A stretch of DNA of 40,341 nt from Streptomyces griseoaurantiacus (GCA_014656015.1 BNBP01000065.1:1-40341); one strand, 5' to 3'. Numbered from the stretch's first letter, positions 1-8,327 are shown. Program-made: numbers and translations. The notes: a model not told the origin generated them from the letters alone.

Positions 1-708
1 GCGAACGGCCAGGTGAAGAACGCCTACGCGGTCGACGGATTCCCCGAGCAGCTGCACAAGCCGATCAACGACCACGACGACTTCATCAGCGTCATGGACC
101 AGAACCTGATGAACCAGGTCGTGGACTGCCTCAACAAGGGCCGGAACTGCGGCGCCGGCACCCCGCCCGAGAACGGGAACGGCGCCGGCAAGGGCGACGA
201 CGACGGCGGCAAGGGCAACGGCGAGTCCGACGACAAGGGCGGCCAGGGCGACAACGACGGCAAGGGCGGCAACGACGGCAAGGGCGGCAACGGCAAGGGC
301 GACACCGGGAACGGTGGAGCCACCGAGGCCCCGGCCAAGGGCGGCACGCCGAACGGGCAGGACGAGGCCAAGGGTTCCGGAGGTTTTGGTGACGAGGCCG
401 TGAAGTCCGGGGGCACCGCCGGTGCGGACGCCCCGAGGACCGAGTCGACCGTGGCGTCCGAGGCCCAGCGTGCGCAGTCGGGCGCGAATCCCGGCACCTC
501 CGCCTCGCCCTCCGCGGTCTCCCGCCCCGAGGGCGGGGAGGACCAGGAGCCGGCGGGTTCGGTCAACCCCGCGCCGCAGGCCGAGGGTTCGCAGGGCAGC
601 CTGGCGGAGACCGGGTCGCAGCTCTGGCCCGCGGCGGCCGGTGCCCTGATGCTCTGCGCCGGTCTTGTGGTGCTGCTCCGTTCGCGGCGTCACACCGCGC
701 GCCGCTGA
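1..708 (+). CDS. LAXTG sortase-anchored surface protein, C-terminal part
   Basis: The frame is open from the first base of the window, so the true start lies upstream; the GTG at 13 is probably internal. The visible part opens with a short folded-looking stretch containing two cysteines (VVDCLNKGRNC). A long low-complexity linker rich in Gly, Lys, Asp and Asn follows, then a Pro/Ser/Glu-rich spacer. Within the linker an 18-bp unit is repeated head to tail at 253-288. The C-terminus is a classic cell-wall sorting signal: LAETG, a hydrophobic helix (AAAGALMLCAGLVVLL) and a basic tail RSRRHTARR. LAXTG is the motif known for actinobacterial class E sortases, so the protein is inferred to be covalently attached to peptidoglycan. 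The N-terminal function cannot be judged from this fragment. A strong terminator follows 14 bases after the stop. Confidence 0.85.
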   Translation, partial: ANGQVKNAYAVDGFPEQLHKPINDHDDFISVMDQNLMNQVVDCLNKGRNCGAGTPPENGNGAGKGDDDGGKGNGESDDKGGQGDNDGKGGNDGKGGNGKGDTGNGGATEAPAKGGTPNGQDEAKGSGGFGDEAVKSGGTAGADAPRTESTVASEAQRAQSGANPGTSASPSAVSRPEGGEDQEPAGSVNPAPQAEGSQGSLAETGSQLWPAAAGALMLCAGLVVLLRSRRHTARR

Positions 709-722
709 GCGGCACCACATCG

Positions 723-762
723 CCCCGGTGGGACGCGTACGGCATCACGCGTCCCACCGGGG
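723..762 (+). terminator. Strong intrinsic-type hairpin after the LAETG gene
   Basis: A perfect 16-bp inverted repeat (arms 723-738 and 747-762, 8-base loop) begins 14 bases past the stop codon. There is no long U tract, only TTCTC after the stem, as is usual for Streptomyces terminators. Confidence 0.85.
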
Positions 763-848
763 TTCTCGGCTTAACCCGGCGATCTTGGGCACACGTGCGA
801 GGAGAGTGATCTTCGGAGTGTGATCCGCGAGGGGGGGGACCGCCGTCC

Positions 849-1730
849 ATGACCACCACACCCGCGTCCCGGATACGTCCACGTCGTCGTGGCCGCGGTT
901 TCGACCTGCGGCGGACCTCGCTGTTCTTCGGTCTGCTCGCCCTGACCGTGGTGGTGCTGGGGCTCGCCGCACGGACGGCCGCGCGGGCCGTCGCGCACCG
1001 GCCCGTGCCGGCCGTGGCACTGTGCCTGGTGCTGCTGCCGTGCGCCGCGCTCGCCCTGCGGCAGGGGTGGCGCGGCTTCTCCGCGCGACGGGCCGCGCGC
1101 CGCGCGCTGGTCGCCTTCGACGCCGCGACGACGACGGCCCTCGACGCCCTGGAATCGGCTCCCGCCACCACCGGTCCGCGGACGGCCGGGCCCGAGGCCG
1201 CCCTCGCGCCGGCCGAACCCGCGCTCGCCGGCGCCGGGTCGGCACCGGAGTACGCGCCGGAACTCCCCTCCGTTCTCGCCGCGGACACCGTCACCGCTCC
1301 CGTGCGGTACACGACGGTCGACTACGACTCGCTCGACGCCGACGCGTTCGAGCAGGCGGTCGCCGCACTGTGCGAACGGGACGGGTGCACGGAGGTGGAG
1401 GTGGTGGGCGGCGCCGGGGACCTGGGCGCGGACGTGGTGGGTCTCGCCCCCGACGGCCGGCGTCTCGTCGTCCAGTGCAAGCGCTACGGCGACACCCACA
1501 AGGTCGGCTCGCAGGACCTGCAGCGCTTCGGCGGCACCTGTTACACCGTGCACGAGGCCGAGGTCGCCGCCGTCGTCACCACGAGCGACTACACCGCGCC
1601 CGCCATGGAGTACGCCGAGCAGTGCGGCATCCTCTGCGTCGATCGGGACAAGCTGCAAGCCTGGAGCGACGGCACCGGTCCGGCGCCCTGGCAGCTCGAC
1701 CGGGGCCCGGACGCCGACGACCGCCGGTGA
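849..1730 (+). CDS. Membrane-anchored Mrr-type restriction endonuclease-fold protein
   Basis: 293 aa. Two N-terminal hydrophobic helices (about residues 24-41 and 52-72) form a membrane hairpin. An Ala/Pro-rich linker follows to about residue 155, then an Mrr_cat-like domain. That domain has the PD-(D/E)XK layout: ADAFEQAVAALCERDG opening helix, Asp195 in LGADVVG, and Gln209-x-Lys211 in VVQCKRYG, followed by KVGSQDLQRF and the VVTTSDYT strand. These are the residues expected of Mrr/type IV restriction nucleases, so nuclease activity on DNA near the membrane is inferred. Small TM-plus-Mrr proteins are common in Streptomyces, with no agreed role; defence and DNA turnover are both possible. It stands alone, 62 bases before an unrelated oxidoreductase. 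Confidence 0.8.
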   Translation: MTTTPASRIRPRRRGRGFDLRRTSLFFGLLALTVVVLGLAARTAARAVAHRPVPAVALCLVLLPCAALALRQGWRGFSARRAARRALVAFDAATTTALDALESAPATTGPRTAGPEAALAPAEPALAGAGSAPEYAPELPSVLAADTVTAPVRYTTVDYDSLDADAFEQAVAALCERDGCTEVEVVGGAGDLGADVVGLAPDGRRLVVQCKRYGDTHKVGSQDLQRFGGTCYTVHEAEVAAVVTTSDYTAPAMEYAEQCGILCVDRDKLQAWSDGTGPAPWQLDRGPDADDRR

Positions 1731-1792
1731 ACTGCACCCGGCCACCGGGAACGCCGGAACCACCGGAACCACCGCAAGAAGGAGACCCCACC

Positions 1793-2743
1793 ATGACGGA
1801 CCAGGACAGGATCGCGGACGCCTCGATGCGCGCCATGACCTACGACCGCTTCGGCGGCAACGAGGTGCTGTCGGAGACCCGGCAGCCCCGCCCCCGGGTG
1901 GGGCCGAGCGAGATCCTCGTACGAGTGCGCCGCGCCTCGGTCAATCCCGTCGACTGGAAGGTCATGGCGGGTGGGCTCAAGGACCTGATGCACACCGTCT
2001 TCCCCGTGGTGCCCGGCTGGGACGTGGCCGGTGTCGTCGAGCAGGTCGGCATCGACACGCCGGAGTTCTCGGTCGGCGAGGAGGTGCTCGCGTACGCACG
2101 CAAGGACTACGTGCACGGCGGGACGTTCGCCGAGTTCGTCACCGTCCCCGTGCGTGCCCTGGCCCGGCGCCCGGCCTCGCTGTCGTGGGAGCAGGCGGCC
2201 GGGCTGCCGCTCGCGGGGCTGACGGCGTACCAGACACTGACCCGCCTGGGCACCGGCGAGGGCAGCACCGTGCTGATCCACAACGCGGGGGGCGGGGTGG
2301 GCACCCTGGGCGTGCAGATCGCGGTGGCGCTCGGCGCACGGGTGATCGGCACCGCCTCGCCCGGGCGGCACGACACGCTGCGCGAGCTGGGCGCGGAGCC
2401 CGTCGCCTACGGTGACGGGCTGGCCGAGCGGGTGCGGGAACTCGCGCCGGACGGTGTCGACGTGGTGGCCGACTTCGTGGGCGGTGTCCTGGACGTCACC
2501 CGCTCGGTCCTCGCCGAGGACGGACGGCACGCCTCCATCGCCGACCCCGCCGTCCTGGAGGCCGGCGGGCAGTGGATGTGGGTCCGGCCCAGCGGCAGTG
2601 ACCTGGCCGAACTGGGCCGACTGGCGGACGAGGGGAAGCTGACGGTGCCCGTCGCCGCGACGTACCCGCTGGAGCGGCTCGCGGACGCCTTCGCGCGCAG
2701 CCAGGAGGGCCACACGCACGGCAAGATCGTCGTCACCGTGTAG
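1793..2743 (+). CDS. NADP-dependent quinone-type oxidoreductase (MDR family)
   Basis: 316 aa, starting at an ATG with a good ribosome site (AAGAAGGAG, 1776-1784). It has the zinc-independent medium-chain dehydrogenase layout of quinone reductases: an N-terminal GroES-like domain (RYDRFGGNEVL-type opening, WKVMAGG, PGWDVAGVVEQVG) and a Rossmann domain with the nucleotide-binding loop HNAGGGVGTLGVQIA. The C-terminal HTHGKIVVTV ending is typical of this family. No Cys/His zinc ligands are seen, which fits NADPH:quinone oxidoreductase rather than alcohol dehydrogenase. The substrate is not predictable. It may be redox-linked to the molybdenum hydroxylase downstream, but a stem-loop at 2831-2854 lies between them, so co-transcription is uncertain. 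Confidence 0.88.
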   Translation: MTDQDRIADASMRAMTYDRFGGNEVLSETRQPRPRVGPSEILVRVRRASVNPVDWKVMAGGLKDLMHTVFPVVPGWDVAGVVEQVGIDTPEFSVGEEVLAYARKDYVHGGTFAEFVTVPVRALARRPASLSWEQAAGLPLAGLTAYQTLTRLGTGEGSTVLIHNAGGGVGTLGVQIAVALGARVIGTASPGRHDTLRELGAEPVAYGDGLAERVRELAPDGVDVVADFVGGVLDVTRSVLAEDGRHASIADPAVLEAGGQWMWVRPSGSDLAELGRLADEGKLTVPVAATYPLERLADAFARSQEGHTHGKIVVTV

Positions 2744-2830
2744 CAGACCCCGGTGAGCGGCGCCCGCGGCGATCTCGAGGTGCCGGGACGTGTCAGGTGC
2801 CGCAGCCTGGTTACGCGGTTCCCACGGCAT

Positions 2831-2854
2831 CGCGCGGGGCCCCGGCCCCGCGCG
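2831..2854 (+). terminator. GC-rich stem-loop between oxidoreductase and molybdenum hydroxylase operon
   Basis: Perfect inverted repeat with 11-bp arms (2831-2841 and 2844-2854), in practice about 9-10 bp with a 4-6 base loop. It could end the oxidoreductase transcript or act as a leader structure, since it ends only 42 bases before the small-subunit start. Just upstream the 8-mer AGGTGCCG occurs twice (2778 and 2795). Confidence 0.5.
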
Positions 2855-2896
2855 CACCGCGACCGCGTCCCGCCGCGACGGAAGGCTCCCCACGCC

Positions 2897-3568
2897 ATGG
2901 ACGGTCCGCACCACGAGACAGGCACCGGCGACCGGGCCCGTGAGAGCGCCCGGCCCACCGGCCCCGGGCCCGGGGCCTCCGGTGGGGGCGGTGCCCTCGG
3001 CACCCTGCCGGACGCCTGCCGGTCCACGACGACGCTGCGCGTCAACGGCGTGTCGCACACGCTGACCGTCGACAACCGGCGTGTCCTGCTGGACCTGCTG
3101 CGCGAGGACCTGGACCTCGTCGGCGCGAAGAAGGGCTGCGACCACGGTCAGTGCGGCGCCTGCACGGTGCTCCTCGACGGGCGCCGCGTCAACAGCTGTC
3201 TGCTTCCCGCCGTGGCCCTGGACGGCTGCGAGGTCACCACGGTCGAGGGGCTGCCGGCACTCGCCCCGCCCGAGGACCGCGAGGACGGGGAGAACGGTGG
3301 TGACCCGCTCCACCCCTTGCAGCGGGCCTTCCTGGAACGTGACGCGTTCCAGTGCGGCTACTGCACCCCGGGCCAGCTCTGTTCCGCCGTCGGCGCGATC
3401 GCCGAGGCGGTGGCGGGCCATCCCTCTCACGTCACCGATCCGGCCGCGCCCTCCGGCGAGCCGGTGCCGCTGACGCGGGAGGAGATCCGCGAGCGGCTCA
3501 GCGGCAACCTGTGCCGCTGCGCCGCCTATCCGCACATCGTCGAGGCCGTGGAGGACGTACTGCCGTGA
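2897..3568 (+). CDS. Molybdenum hydroxylase 2Fe-2S small subunit (PaoA/XdhA-like)
   Basis: 223 aa from the ATG at 2897. An in-frame GTG at 2753 would prepend an Arg-rich stretch through a stem-loop and is unlikely. After a Gly/Pro-rich N-terminus lies a plant-type ferredoxin domain with Cys81, Cys86, Cys89 (GCDHGQCGAC) and Cys101. The all-alpha second [2Fe-2S] domain follows with Cys153/Cys156 (CGYCTPGQLC) and Cys206/Cys208 (NLCRCAAYPHI). This is the complete eight-Cys set of xanthine dehydrogenase-family small subunits, which pass electrons from Moco to FAD. Unlike E. coli PaoA there is no Tat signal, so a cytoplasmic enzyme is inferred. It overlaps the FAD subunit by four bases (GTGA). Confidence 0.95.
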   Translation: MDGPHHETGTGDRARESARPTGPGPGASGGGGALGTLPDACRSTTTLRVNGVSHTLTVDNRRVLLDLLREDLDLVGAKKGCDHGQCGACTVLLDGRRVNSCLLPAVALDGCEVTTVEGLPALAPPEDREDGENGGDPLHPLQRAFLERDAFQCGYCTPGQLCSAVGAIAEAVAGHPSHVTDPAAPSGEPVPLTREEIRERLSGNLCRCAAYPHIVEAVEDVLP

Positions 3569-4563
3569 AACCCTTCGCGTATCTGCGGGCCGGCAGCGTC
3601 GAGGAGGCCGTCGACGCGCACGCCGCACACCCCGGTGCCCGTTACCTCGGGGGCGGCACCAATCTGATCGACCTGATGAAGCTGGAGGTGGAACGGCCCC
3701 CGGTCCTGATCGACGTGAGCCGGCTGCCGCTGGAGGGGGTGCGGGAGCTGCCCGAGGGCGGGCTGTGGGCGGGGGCCACCGTCCGCAACAGCGACCTGGC
3801 CGCCCACCCCGCCGTACGGGACCGCTATCCGGCGCTCTCCGAGGCGTTGCTGGCCGGGGCCTCCGGGCAGTTGCGCAATGTCGCCACCACCGGCGGCAAT
3901 CTGCTGCAGCGCACCCGCTGTCCGTACTTCCAGGACGTCACCAAGCCGTGCAACAAGCGGGAGCCGGGCAGCGGGTGCGGGGCCCTGGAGGGCGTGCACC
4001 GCGACCACGCCGTCTTCGGGCACTCGCGGCACTGCGTCGCCACGCATCCCTCGGACATGGCGGTGGCGCTGGCCGCGCTGGACGCCCGCGTGGAGCTGTA
4101 CGGGACGGAGGGGAGGCGGACGGTTCCGGTGGCGGAATTCCACCGGCTGCCCGGCGAGCACCCCGAGCGGGACACCGAGATCCGCCCCGGGGAGCTGATC
4201 ACCGGGGTGGTGCTGCCGGCGGCGACGGCCGGGCTGCCCTCGGCGTACCGCAAGGCCCGGGACCGTGCCTCGTACGCCTTCGCGCTGGCCTCGGTGGCCG
4301 CGGTCCTGGAGGTGGCGGACGGTGTCGTGCGCCGGGCCGGGATCGCCTTCGGCGGGGTGGCGCACCGGCCGTGGCGGGCGCGGCGGGCCGAGGAGGCGCT
4401 GGTGGGCGCCGCGCCCACGGAGGACGCCTTCGAGCACGCCGTGGACCTGGAACTCGCGGCGGCCAGCCCGCTGCGGGACAACGCCTTCAAGGTGCCCCTG
4501 ACCCGGGGTCTGGCCCTGGACGTCCTCACCCGGCTGGCGCCGCGCACCGCGTCACCGGCCTGA
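3565..4563 (+). CDS. Molybdenum hydroxylase FAD subunit with 4Fe-4S site (PaoB-like)
   Basis: 332 aa; the GTG start overlaps the preceding stop. The PCMH-type FAD-binding domain shows YLGGGTNLIDLMKLEV near residue 30 and the NVATTGGNLLQRTRC segment that contacts FAD. A Cys-rich insertion holds Cys119, Cys129, Cys138 and Cys157. That is the extra four-Cys set known from E. coli PaoB and 4-hydroxybenzoyl-CoA reductase-like subunits that bind a [4Fe-4S] cluster. The CO dehydrogenase flavoprotein C-terminal domain fills roughly residues 220-325. Together with the flanking genes it makes a PaoABC-type aldehyde oxidoreductase heterotrimer; aldehyde detoxification is inferred from the family, and the natural substrate is unknown. 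Confidence 0.94.
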   Translation: MKPFAYLRAGSVEEAVDAHAAHPGARYLGGGTNLIDLMKLEVERPPVLIDVSRLPLEGVRELPEGGLWAGATVRNSDLAAHPAVRDRYPALSEALLAGASGQLRNVATTGGNLLQRTRCPYFQDVTKPCNKREPGSGCGALEGVHRDHAVFGHSRHCVATHPSDMAVALAALDARVELYGTEGRRTVPVAEFHRLPGEHPERDTEIRPGELITGVVLPAATAGLPSAYRKARDRASYAFALASVAAVLEVADGVVRRAGIAFGGVAHRPWRARRAEEALVGAAPTEDAFEHAVDLELAAASPLRDNAFKVPLTRGLALDVLTRLAPRTASPA

Positions 4564-4658
4564 CCCCGGCGTCCGGGGCACGCACCGCCGCGGGCGTCCG
4601 GCCGTCGTACCGACCGCTGTCTCCCCCTCGTTCCCGCAGGGCATGTCAGGAGGACCTC

Positions 4659-6788
4659 ATGGATTCCGTCGCCGCGCAGACACCGGCCGGCTCTCCGGCC
4701 GTCGGTGCCCCGGCCGAGCGCCGCGAAGGGCGGGAGAAGGTCACGGGGCGCGCCCGCTACGCCGCCGAACACCCGCTGCCCGGACGGGCGTACGGGTGGC
4801 CGGTGGCCGCGTCCGTCGCGCGCGGCCGGGTGCGGTCCCTGGACACCTCGGGCGCCCTGGAGCAGCCCGGGGTGCTGACCGTCCTCACTCCGGCGGACGC
4901 GCCCCGGCCGGCCGAGCCGGACGACCCGACGCTGAGGGTGCTGCAGGACGACCGGGTGCCGCACCACGGCTGGTTCGTCGCCCTGGTCGTCGGGGAGAGC
5001 CTGGAGGCGGCCCGGGCGGGCGCCGCCGCCGTGCGGGTCGAGTACGCGGCCGAGGAGCACGACGTGCTCCTCACCGCGGACCACCCGGCGGCGTACACCC
5101 CCGAGCGGGCCAACGGCGGGAACGCGGGCCGTCGTCTGCGCGGCGACCCGGAGGCGGCGTTCGCCGCCGCCGCGACCCGGGTGGACGTGTCCTACCGGGT
5201 GCCGCCGCTGCACAACCACCCGATGGAGCCGCACACCTCCACCGCCCACTGGGACGGCGACCGGTTGCGGGTGTACGCCTCCACGCAGGGCGCCACGACC
5301 GTACGGGCCACCCTGGCCGCCCTGTTCGAGCTGCCGGAGGAGCGGATCACGGTCACCGCCGAGCACGTGGGCGGCGGCTTCGGTTCCAAGGGCACCCCGC
5401 GTCCGGACGTCGTGCTGGCCACGATGGCGACGCTGCGCACGGGACGTCCGGTCACCGTGGCGATCCCCCGCCGGATGCTGCCCGCCGCCACCGGCCACCG
5501 CGCGCCCACCCTGCACCGGCTGCGGCTGGGCAGCGGGCCCGACGGGCGGCTGGCCGGGCTGCTGCACGAGGTGACGACGTACACCTCGCGCGTCAAGGAG
5601 TTCACGGAGCAGGCGGCCGTTCCCGCCCGGGTGATGTACGCGGTGCCGCACAGCCTCACCGAGCACCGGGTGGTGCCGCTCGACGTGCCCACGCCCTCGT
5701 GGATGCGCGCGCCCGGCGAGGCGCCCGGGATGTACGCGCTGGAGTCGGCGATGGACGAGCTCGCCACGGCCCTGAACCGGGATCCCGTCGAGCTGCGGAT
5801 CGCCAACGAGCCGGACGCCGAACCGGACAGCGGCAAGCCGTTCAGCAGTCGGCACCTGGTGGAGTGCCTGCGCGAGGGAGCCCGCCGCTTCGGCTGGTCC
5901 GCGCGCGATCCGCGCCCCGGCACCCGCCGCGAAGGAGCCCTGCTGATCGGCACGGGCGTGGCCGCCGCGACCTATCCGGTGCTGGTGGCGCCCTCCGCCG
6001 CGAGCGCCGAGGCCCTGCCCGACGGCACGTTCGTGGTGCGGATCAACGCCACCGACATCGGCACCGGCGCCCGTACGATCCTGGCGCAGGTCGCCGCCGA
6101 CGCGCTCGGGGTGCCGCTGGAGCGGGTGCGCAGCGAGGTCGGCAGCACGGACCTGCCGCCCGCCCCGCTGGCCGGCGGCTCTTCGGGGAGTTCCTCGTGG
6201 GGCTGGGCGGTGCACCAGGCGTGCGCCGAGCTGGCGGCCCGGCTCGCCGAGCACTCCGGGCGGGTTCCGGAGGGCGGGCTGAGGACACTGGCCGACACCA
6301 AGGGCACGGCCGACGCCGAGAGCCCTTACGCGCGGCACGCGTTCGGCGCGCACTTCGCCGAGGTCGCGGTGGACACGGCCACCGGGGAGACCCGGGTGCG
6401 CCGGCTGCTCGGGGTGTTCGCCGCCGGGCGCATCCTCAACGCCCGCACCGCGCGCTCGCAGCTCGTCGGCGGCATGACGATGGGGCTCGGCATGGCGCTC
6501 ACCGAGGGCAGCACGACGGACCCCGTGTTCGGCGACTTCGCCGAGTCGGACCTGGCCGCGTACCACGTGCCCTCGCACGCCGACGTGCCGGACGTGGAGG
6601 CGCACTGGCTGGACGAGGAGGATCCGCACACCAATCCGATGGGCAGCAAGGGCATCGGGGAGATCGGGATCGTCGGCTCGGCGGCGGCCGTCGGCAACGC
6701 CGTGCACCACGCCACCGGTGTGCGCTTCCGCGAGCTGCCGCTCACCCCGGACCGGGTGCTGACGGGGCTGCGGGCCGCCCGCCGCTGA
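4659..6788 (+). CDS. Molybdenum hydroxylase Moco-binding large subunit (PaoC-like)
   Basis: 709 aa from an ATG 5 bases after AGGAGG (4648-4653). The aldehyde oxidase/xanthine dehydrogenase a/b hammerhead domain (EGREKVTGRARYAAE onward) is followed by the Moco-binding domain. Motifs seen: VGGGFGSKG at 237-245, MRAPGEAPGMYALESAMDEL, the GGSSGSSSWGW loop, and NPMGSKGIGEIGIVGSAA with the catalytic glutamate at 668. At 709 residues it matches PaoC (about 730) rather than fused eukaryotic enzymes. It sits 95 bases after the FAD subunit. No XdhC-type Moco sulfuration chaperone is encoded in the window. The final codons lie in the first copy of a 20-bp tandem repeat. Confidence 0.95.
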   Translation: MDSVAAQTPAGSPAVGAPAERREGREKVTGRARYAAEHPLPGRAYGWPVAASVARGRVRSLDTSGALEQPGVLTVLTPADAPRPAEPDDPTLRVLQDDRVPHHGWFVALVVGESLEAARAGAAAVRVEYAAEEHDVLLTADHPAAYTPERANGGNAGRRLRGDPEAAFAAAATRVDVSYRVPPLHNHPMEPHTSTAHWDGDRLRVYASTQGATTVRATLAALFELPEERITVTAEHVGGGFGSKGTPRPDVVLATMATLRTGRPVTVAIPRRMLPAATGHRAPTLHRLRLGSGPDGRLAGLLHEVTTYTSRVKEFTEQAAVPARVMYAVPHSLTEHRVVPLDVPTPSWMRAPGEAPGMYALESAMDELATALNRDPVELRIANEPDAEPDSGKPFSSRHLVECLREGARRFGWSARDPRPGTRREGALLIGTGVAAATYPVLVAPSAASAEALPDGTFVVRINATDIGTGARTILAQVAADALGVPLERVRSEVGSTDLPPAPLAGGSSGSSSWGWAVHQACAELAARLAEHSGRVPEGGLRTLADTKGTADAESPYARHAFGAHFAEVAVDTATGETRVRRLLGVFAAGRILNARTARSQLVGGMTMGLGMALTEGSTTDPVFGDFAESDLAAYHVPSHADVPDVEAHWLDEEDPHTNPMGSKGIGEIGIVGSAAAVGNAVHHATGVRFRELPLTPDRVLTGLRAARR

Positions 6789-6840
6789 CCCGCCCTCGGG
6801 GCCGCTGACCCGCCCTCGGGGCCGCTGATCCGCCCTCAGG
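6781..6840 (+). repeat. 20-bp tandem triplication across a stop codon
   Basis: Three head-to-tail copies of gccgctgacccgccctcggg at 6781-6800, 6801-6820 (both exact) and 6821-6840 (two mismatches). The first copy holds the TGA stop of the large Moco subunit. Because the unit is not a multiple of three, the three TGA triplets fall in three different frames. It lies between convergent genes. Confidence 0.95.
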
Positions 6841-6856
6841 GCGTGCCGGCCCGTCG

Positions 6857-7720
6857 TCAGGGCGTCGGGATGCCCGCCGGGCGGGCGGGGCGGCCGAGGG
6901 CCACGGGCACGCCCGGCGAGTAGAGCACGCTGACCGGCTCCCCCAGCCCGCCGGGCAGACCGGCGGCCGCCAGCAGGTTCTCCTCGCAGCGCACCAGTTC
7001 GGCGCGGTGAAGCGGCCAGCGCGGGTGGGCGTTGGGCAGGAAGCCGGTGTCGCCGAAGAAGGCGTTGTGCATCCCCCAGCGGGCGGTCAGGAAGTGTTCG
7101 AGACCGCTCGGTTCGGCGATCGGCTCGCCCCGCCGCACGATCAGCCTGCTGTGGGCGCCGCGGGGACCGGGCAGGCGGCGGGTGCTGGTGTAGCCGACCA
7201 GGTCGCCCCTGTGGCGCACGGCCATCCGGGACCAGACGTACGGCAGCCGGAACGCGATCCGGCCCATCAGGACGGGGAGCAGCCGGGAGGCGTCCATCGA
7301 GCGGAACACCACCCCGCGCCGCCCGTGCGCGTCGACCGAGTAGAGGCGCACGTTGGTCTCCGGGAAGGAGCCGAGGTAGGGCACTCCGGGCGAGCGCAGC
7401 CAGCCGACCCGGTGCATGCGGAACGCCACCAGGCCGACGTAGGTCCGCCCCTCGTACACGTCCGGCACGGTCCCGGCGGGCAGCAGCGGGGCGACGGCGT
7501 CCGGGTCGAGCGCCCAGTGGACGAAGGAGAGGTCCAGCCACTCCTGGGTGAGCAGCGGCCGCTTCAGGGCGGCGGGCGCGTCGGGGGTGACGGGTTCGGG
7601 GACGGGCGTGGCCCGCGAGGTCACCGGGCCGACGGCTTCGGTTCCGTGTCCGTGTCCCTGTCCCAGTCCGGCAGGAGCGTGTCCGGCAGGACCGGGCGGC
7701 TGCGGGGTCGTCGGCGGCAT
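6857..7720 (-). CDS. DUF2071 (YqjF-family) protein
   Basis: 287 aa. After a Pro/Gly-rich N-terminus of about 45 residues comes the DUF2071 core: LTQEWLDLSFVHWALDPDAV, LLPAGTVPDVYEGRTYVGLVAFRM, FPETNVRLYSVDAHGRRGVVFRSMDA and a basic YTSTRRLPGPRG segment. The family, named for B. subtilis YqjF, is an acetoacetate decarboxylase-like beta-barrel fold without a settled function. The start is the first ATG of the frame; a later start that trims the disordered N-terminus is possible. It faces the molybdenum hydroxylase operon tail to tail. Confidence 0.82.
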   Translation of the reverse strand: MPPTTPQPPGPAGHAPAGLGQGHGHGTEAVGPVTSRATPVPEPVTPDAPAALKRPLLTQEWLDLSFVHWALDPDAVAPLLPAGTVPDVYEGRTYVGLVAFRMHRVGWLRSPGVPYLGSFPETNVRLYSVDAHGRRGVVFRSMDASRLLPVLMGRIAFRLPYVWSRMAVRHRGDLVGYTSTRRLPGPRGAHSRLIVRRGEPIAEPSGLEHFLTARWGMHNAFFGDTGFLPNAHPRWPLHRAELVRCEENLLAAAGLPGGLGEPVSVLYSPGVPVALGRPARPAGIPTP

Positions 7721-7771
7721 GGCCTCAGCATGGCAGGGCCCGGGTTGCGCCGTTCAGGTGACACGCGGGGC

Positions 7772-8242
7772 TCACTCGCCGCCGCGGTCCGAGCCGGGCC
7801 AGAAATAGGGCAGGTCGTCCGGCACACCGGGGAAGTGCGGGGCGTAGAAGTCCGGGTCCTTGCGGACCAGGGCGGAGCGGTGGCTGCGGTGCAGGTCGGG
7901 AACGCCGAGCCAGGGCGGCAGTTCACCGGCCTCGGCCAGCTCCGGCTGCTCCCGCACCCGCGTCTCGGGACGGTGGGCGGCGAAGTCGGCGACCATGGTG
8001 GCCGCGCAGCTGTCCTGGTGGCCCAGATCGCGCCAGACGTGGCACATCTGCAGCCCGTAGCGGACGAGGGCCTCCTCGTATCCCGTCCACATCCGCACCG
8101 CCGGATGCCTGCGCCAGCCGTAGCCGGGCACGGTCAGCCCGCGCAGCACCTGGAGGGCCTCGACCCGCTGCTTGCCCAATCGGCGGCGGTCCAGGACGCG
8201 GGCCGACTCGGTGAAGTCCGGATACGGGAGAAATGTCTGCAC
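7772..8242 (-). CDS. MSMEG_6728-type / Pyr_excise-like small protein
   Basis: 156 aa. The opening MQTFLPYPDFTESARVLDRRRLGKQRVEALQ and the later HPAVRMWTGYEEAL and HRSALVRKDPDFYAPHF blocks are characteristic of the actinobacterial MSMEG_6728 family. That family belongs to the pyrimidine-dimer DNA glycosylase (Pyr_excise) superfamily related to T4 endonuclease V. A role in DNA repair is suggested by the family only; members of this branch have no demonstrated glycosylase activity that I know of. It is divergent from the DUF4142 gene and 51 bases upstream of the DUF2071 gene on the same strand. Confidence 0.8.
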   Translation of the reverse strand: MQTFLPYPDFTESARVLDRRRLGKQRVEALQVLRGLTVPGYGWRRHPAVRMWTGYEEALVRYGLQMCHVWRDLGHQDSCAATMVADFAAHRPETRVREQPELAEAGELPPWLGVPDLHRSHRSALVRKDPDFYAPHFPGVPDDLPYFWPGSDRGGE

Positions 8243-8327
8243 GGCTCATGGGGTACCGCGCGGCGGCGGGATCGAATCACTCGCGTTCGCGGTGACGGAT
8301 CCGCGGGCGGCGTCCGTACTACCCGGT

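Noticed and set aside
2753..2896. Upstream GTG start for the 2Fe-2S subunit
   Set aside because: It would translate a hairpin and add an Arg-rich, non-homologous N-terminus without creating a Tat signal.
2744..2896. Molybdenum-cofactor riboswitch
   Set aside because: Apart from one hairpin and a short repeat I could not match the known Moco-RNA core, so it is reported only as a structured leader.
3825..7541. Open frame of over 1,200 codons antisense to the molybdenum hydroxylase operon
   Set aside because: No recognisable motif, Arg/Gly/Pro-rich composition, and it opposes three well-supported genes.
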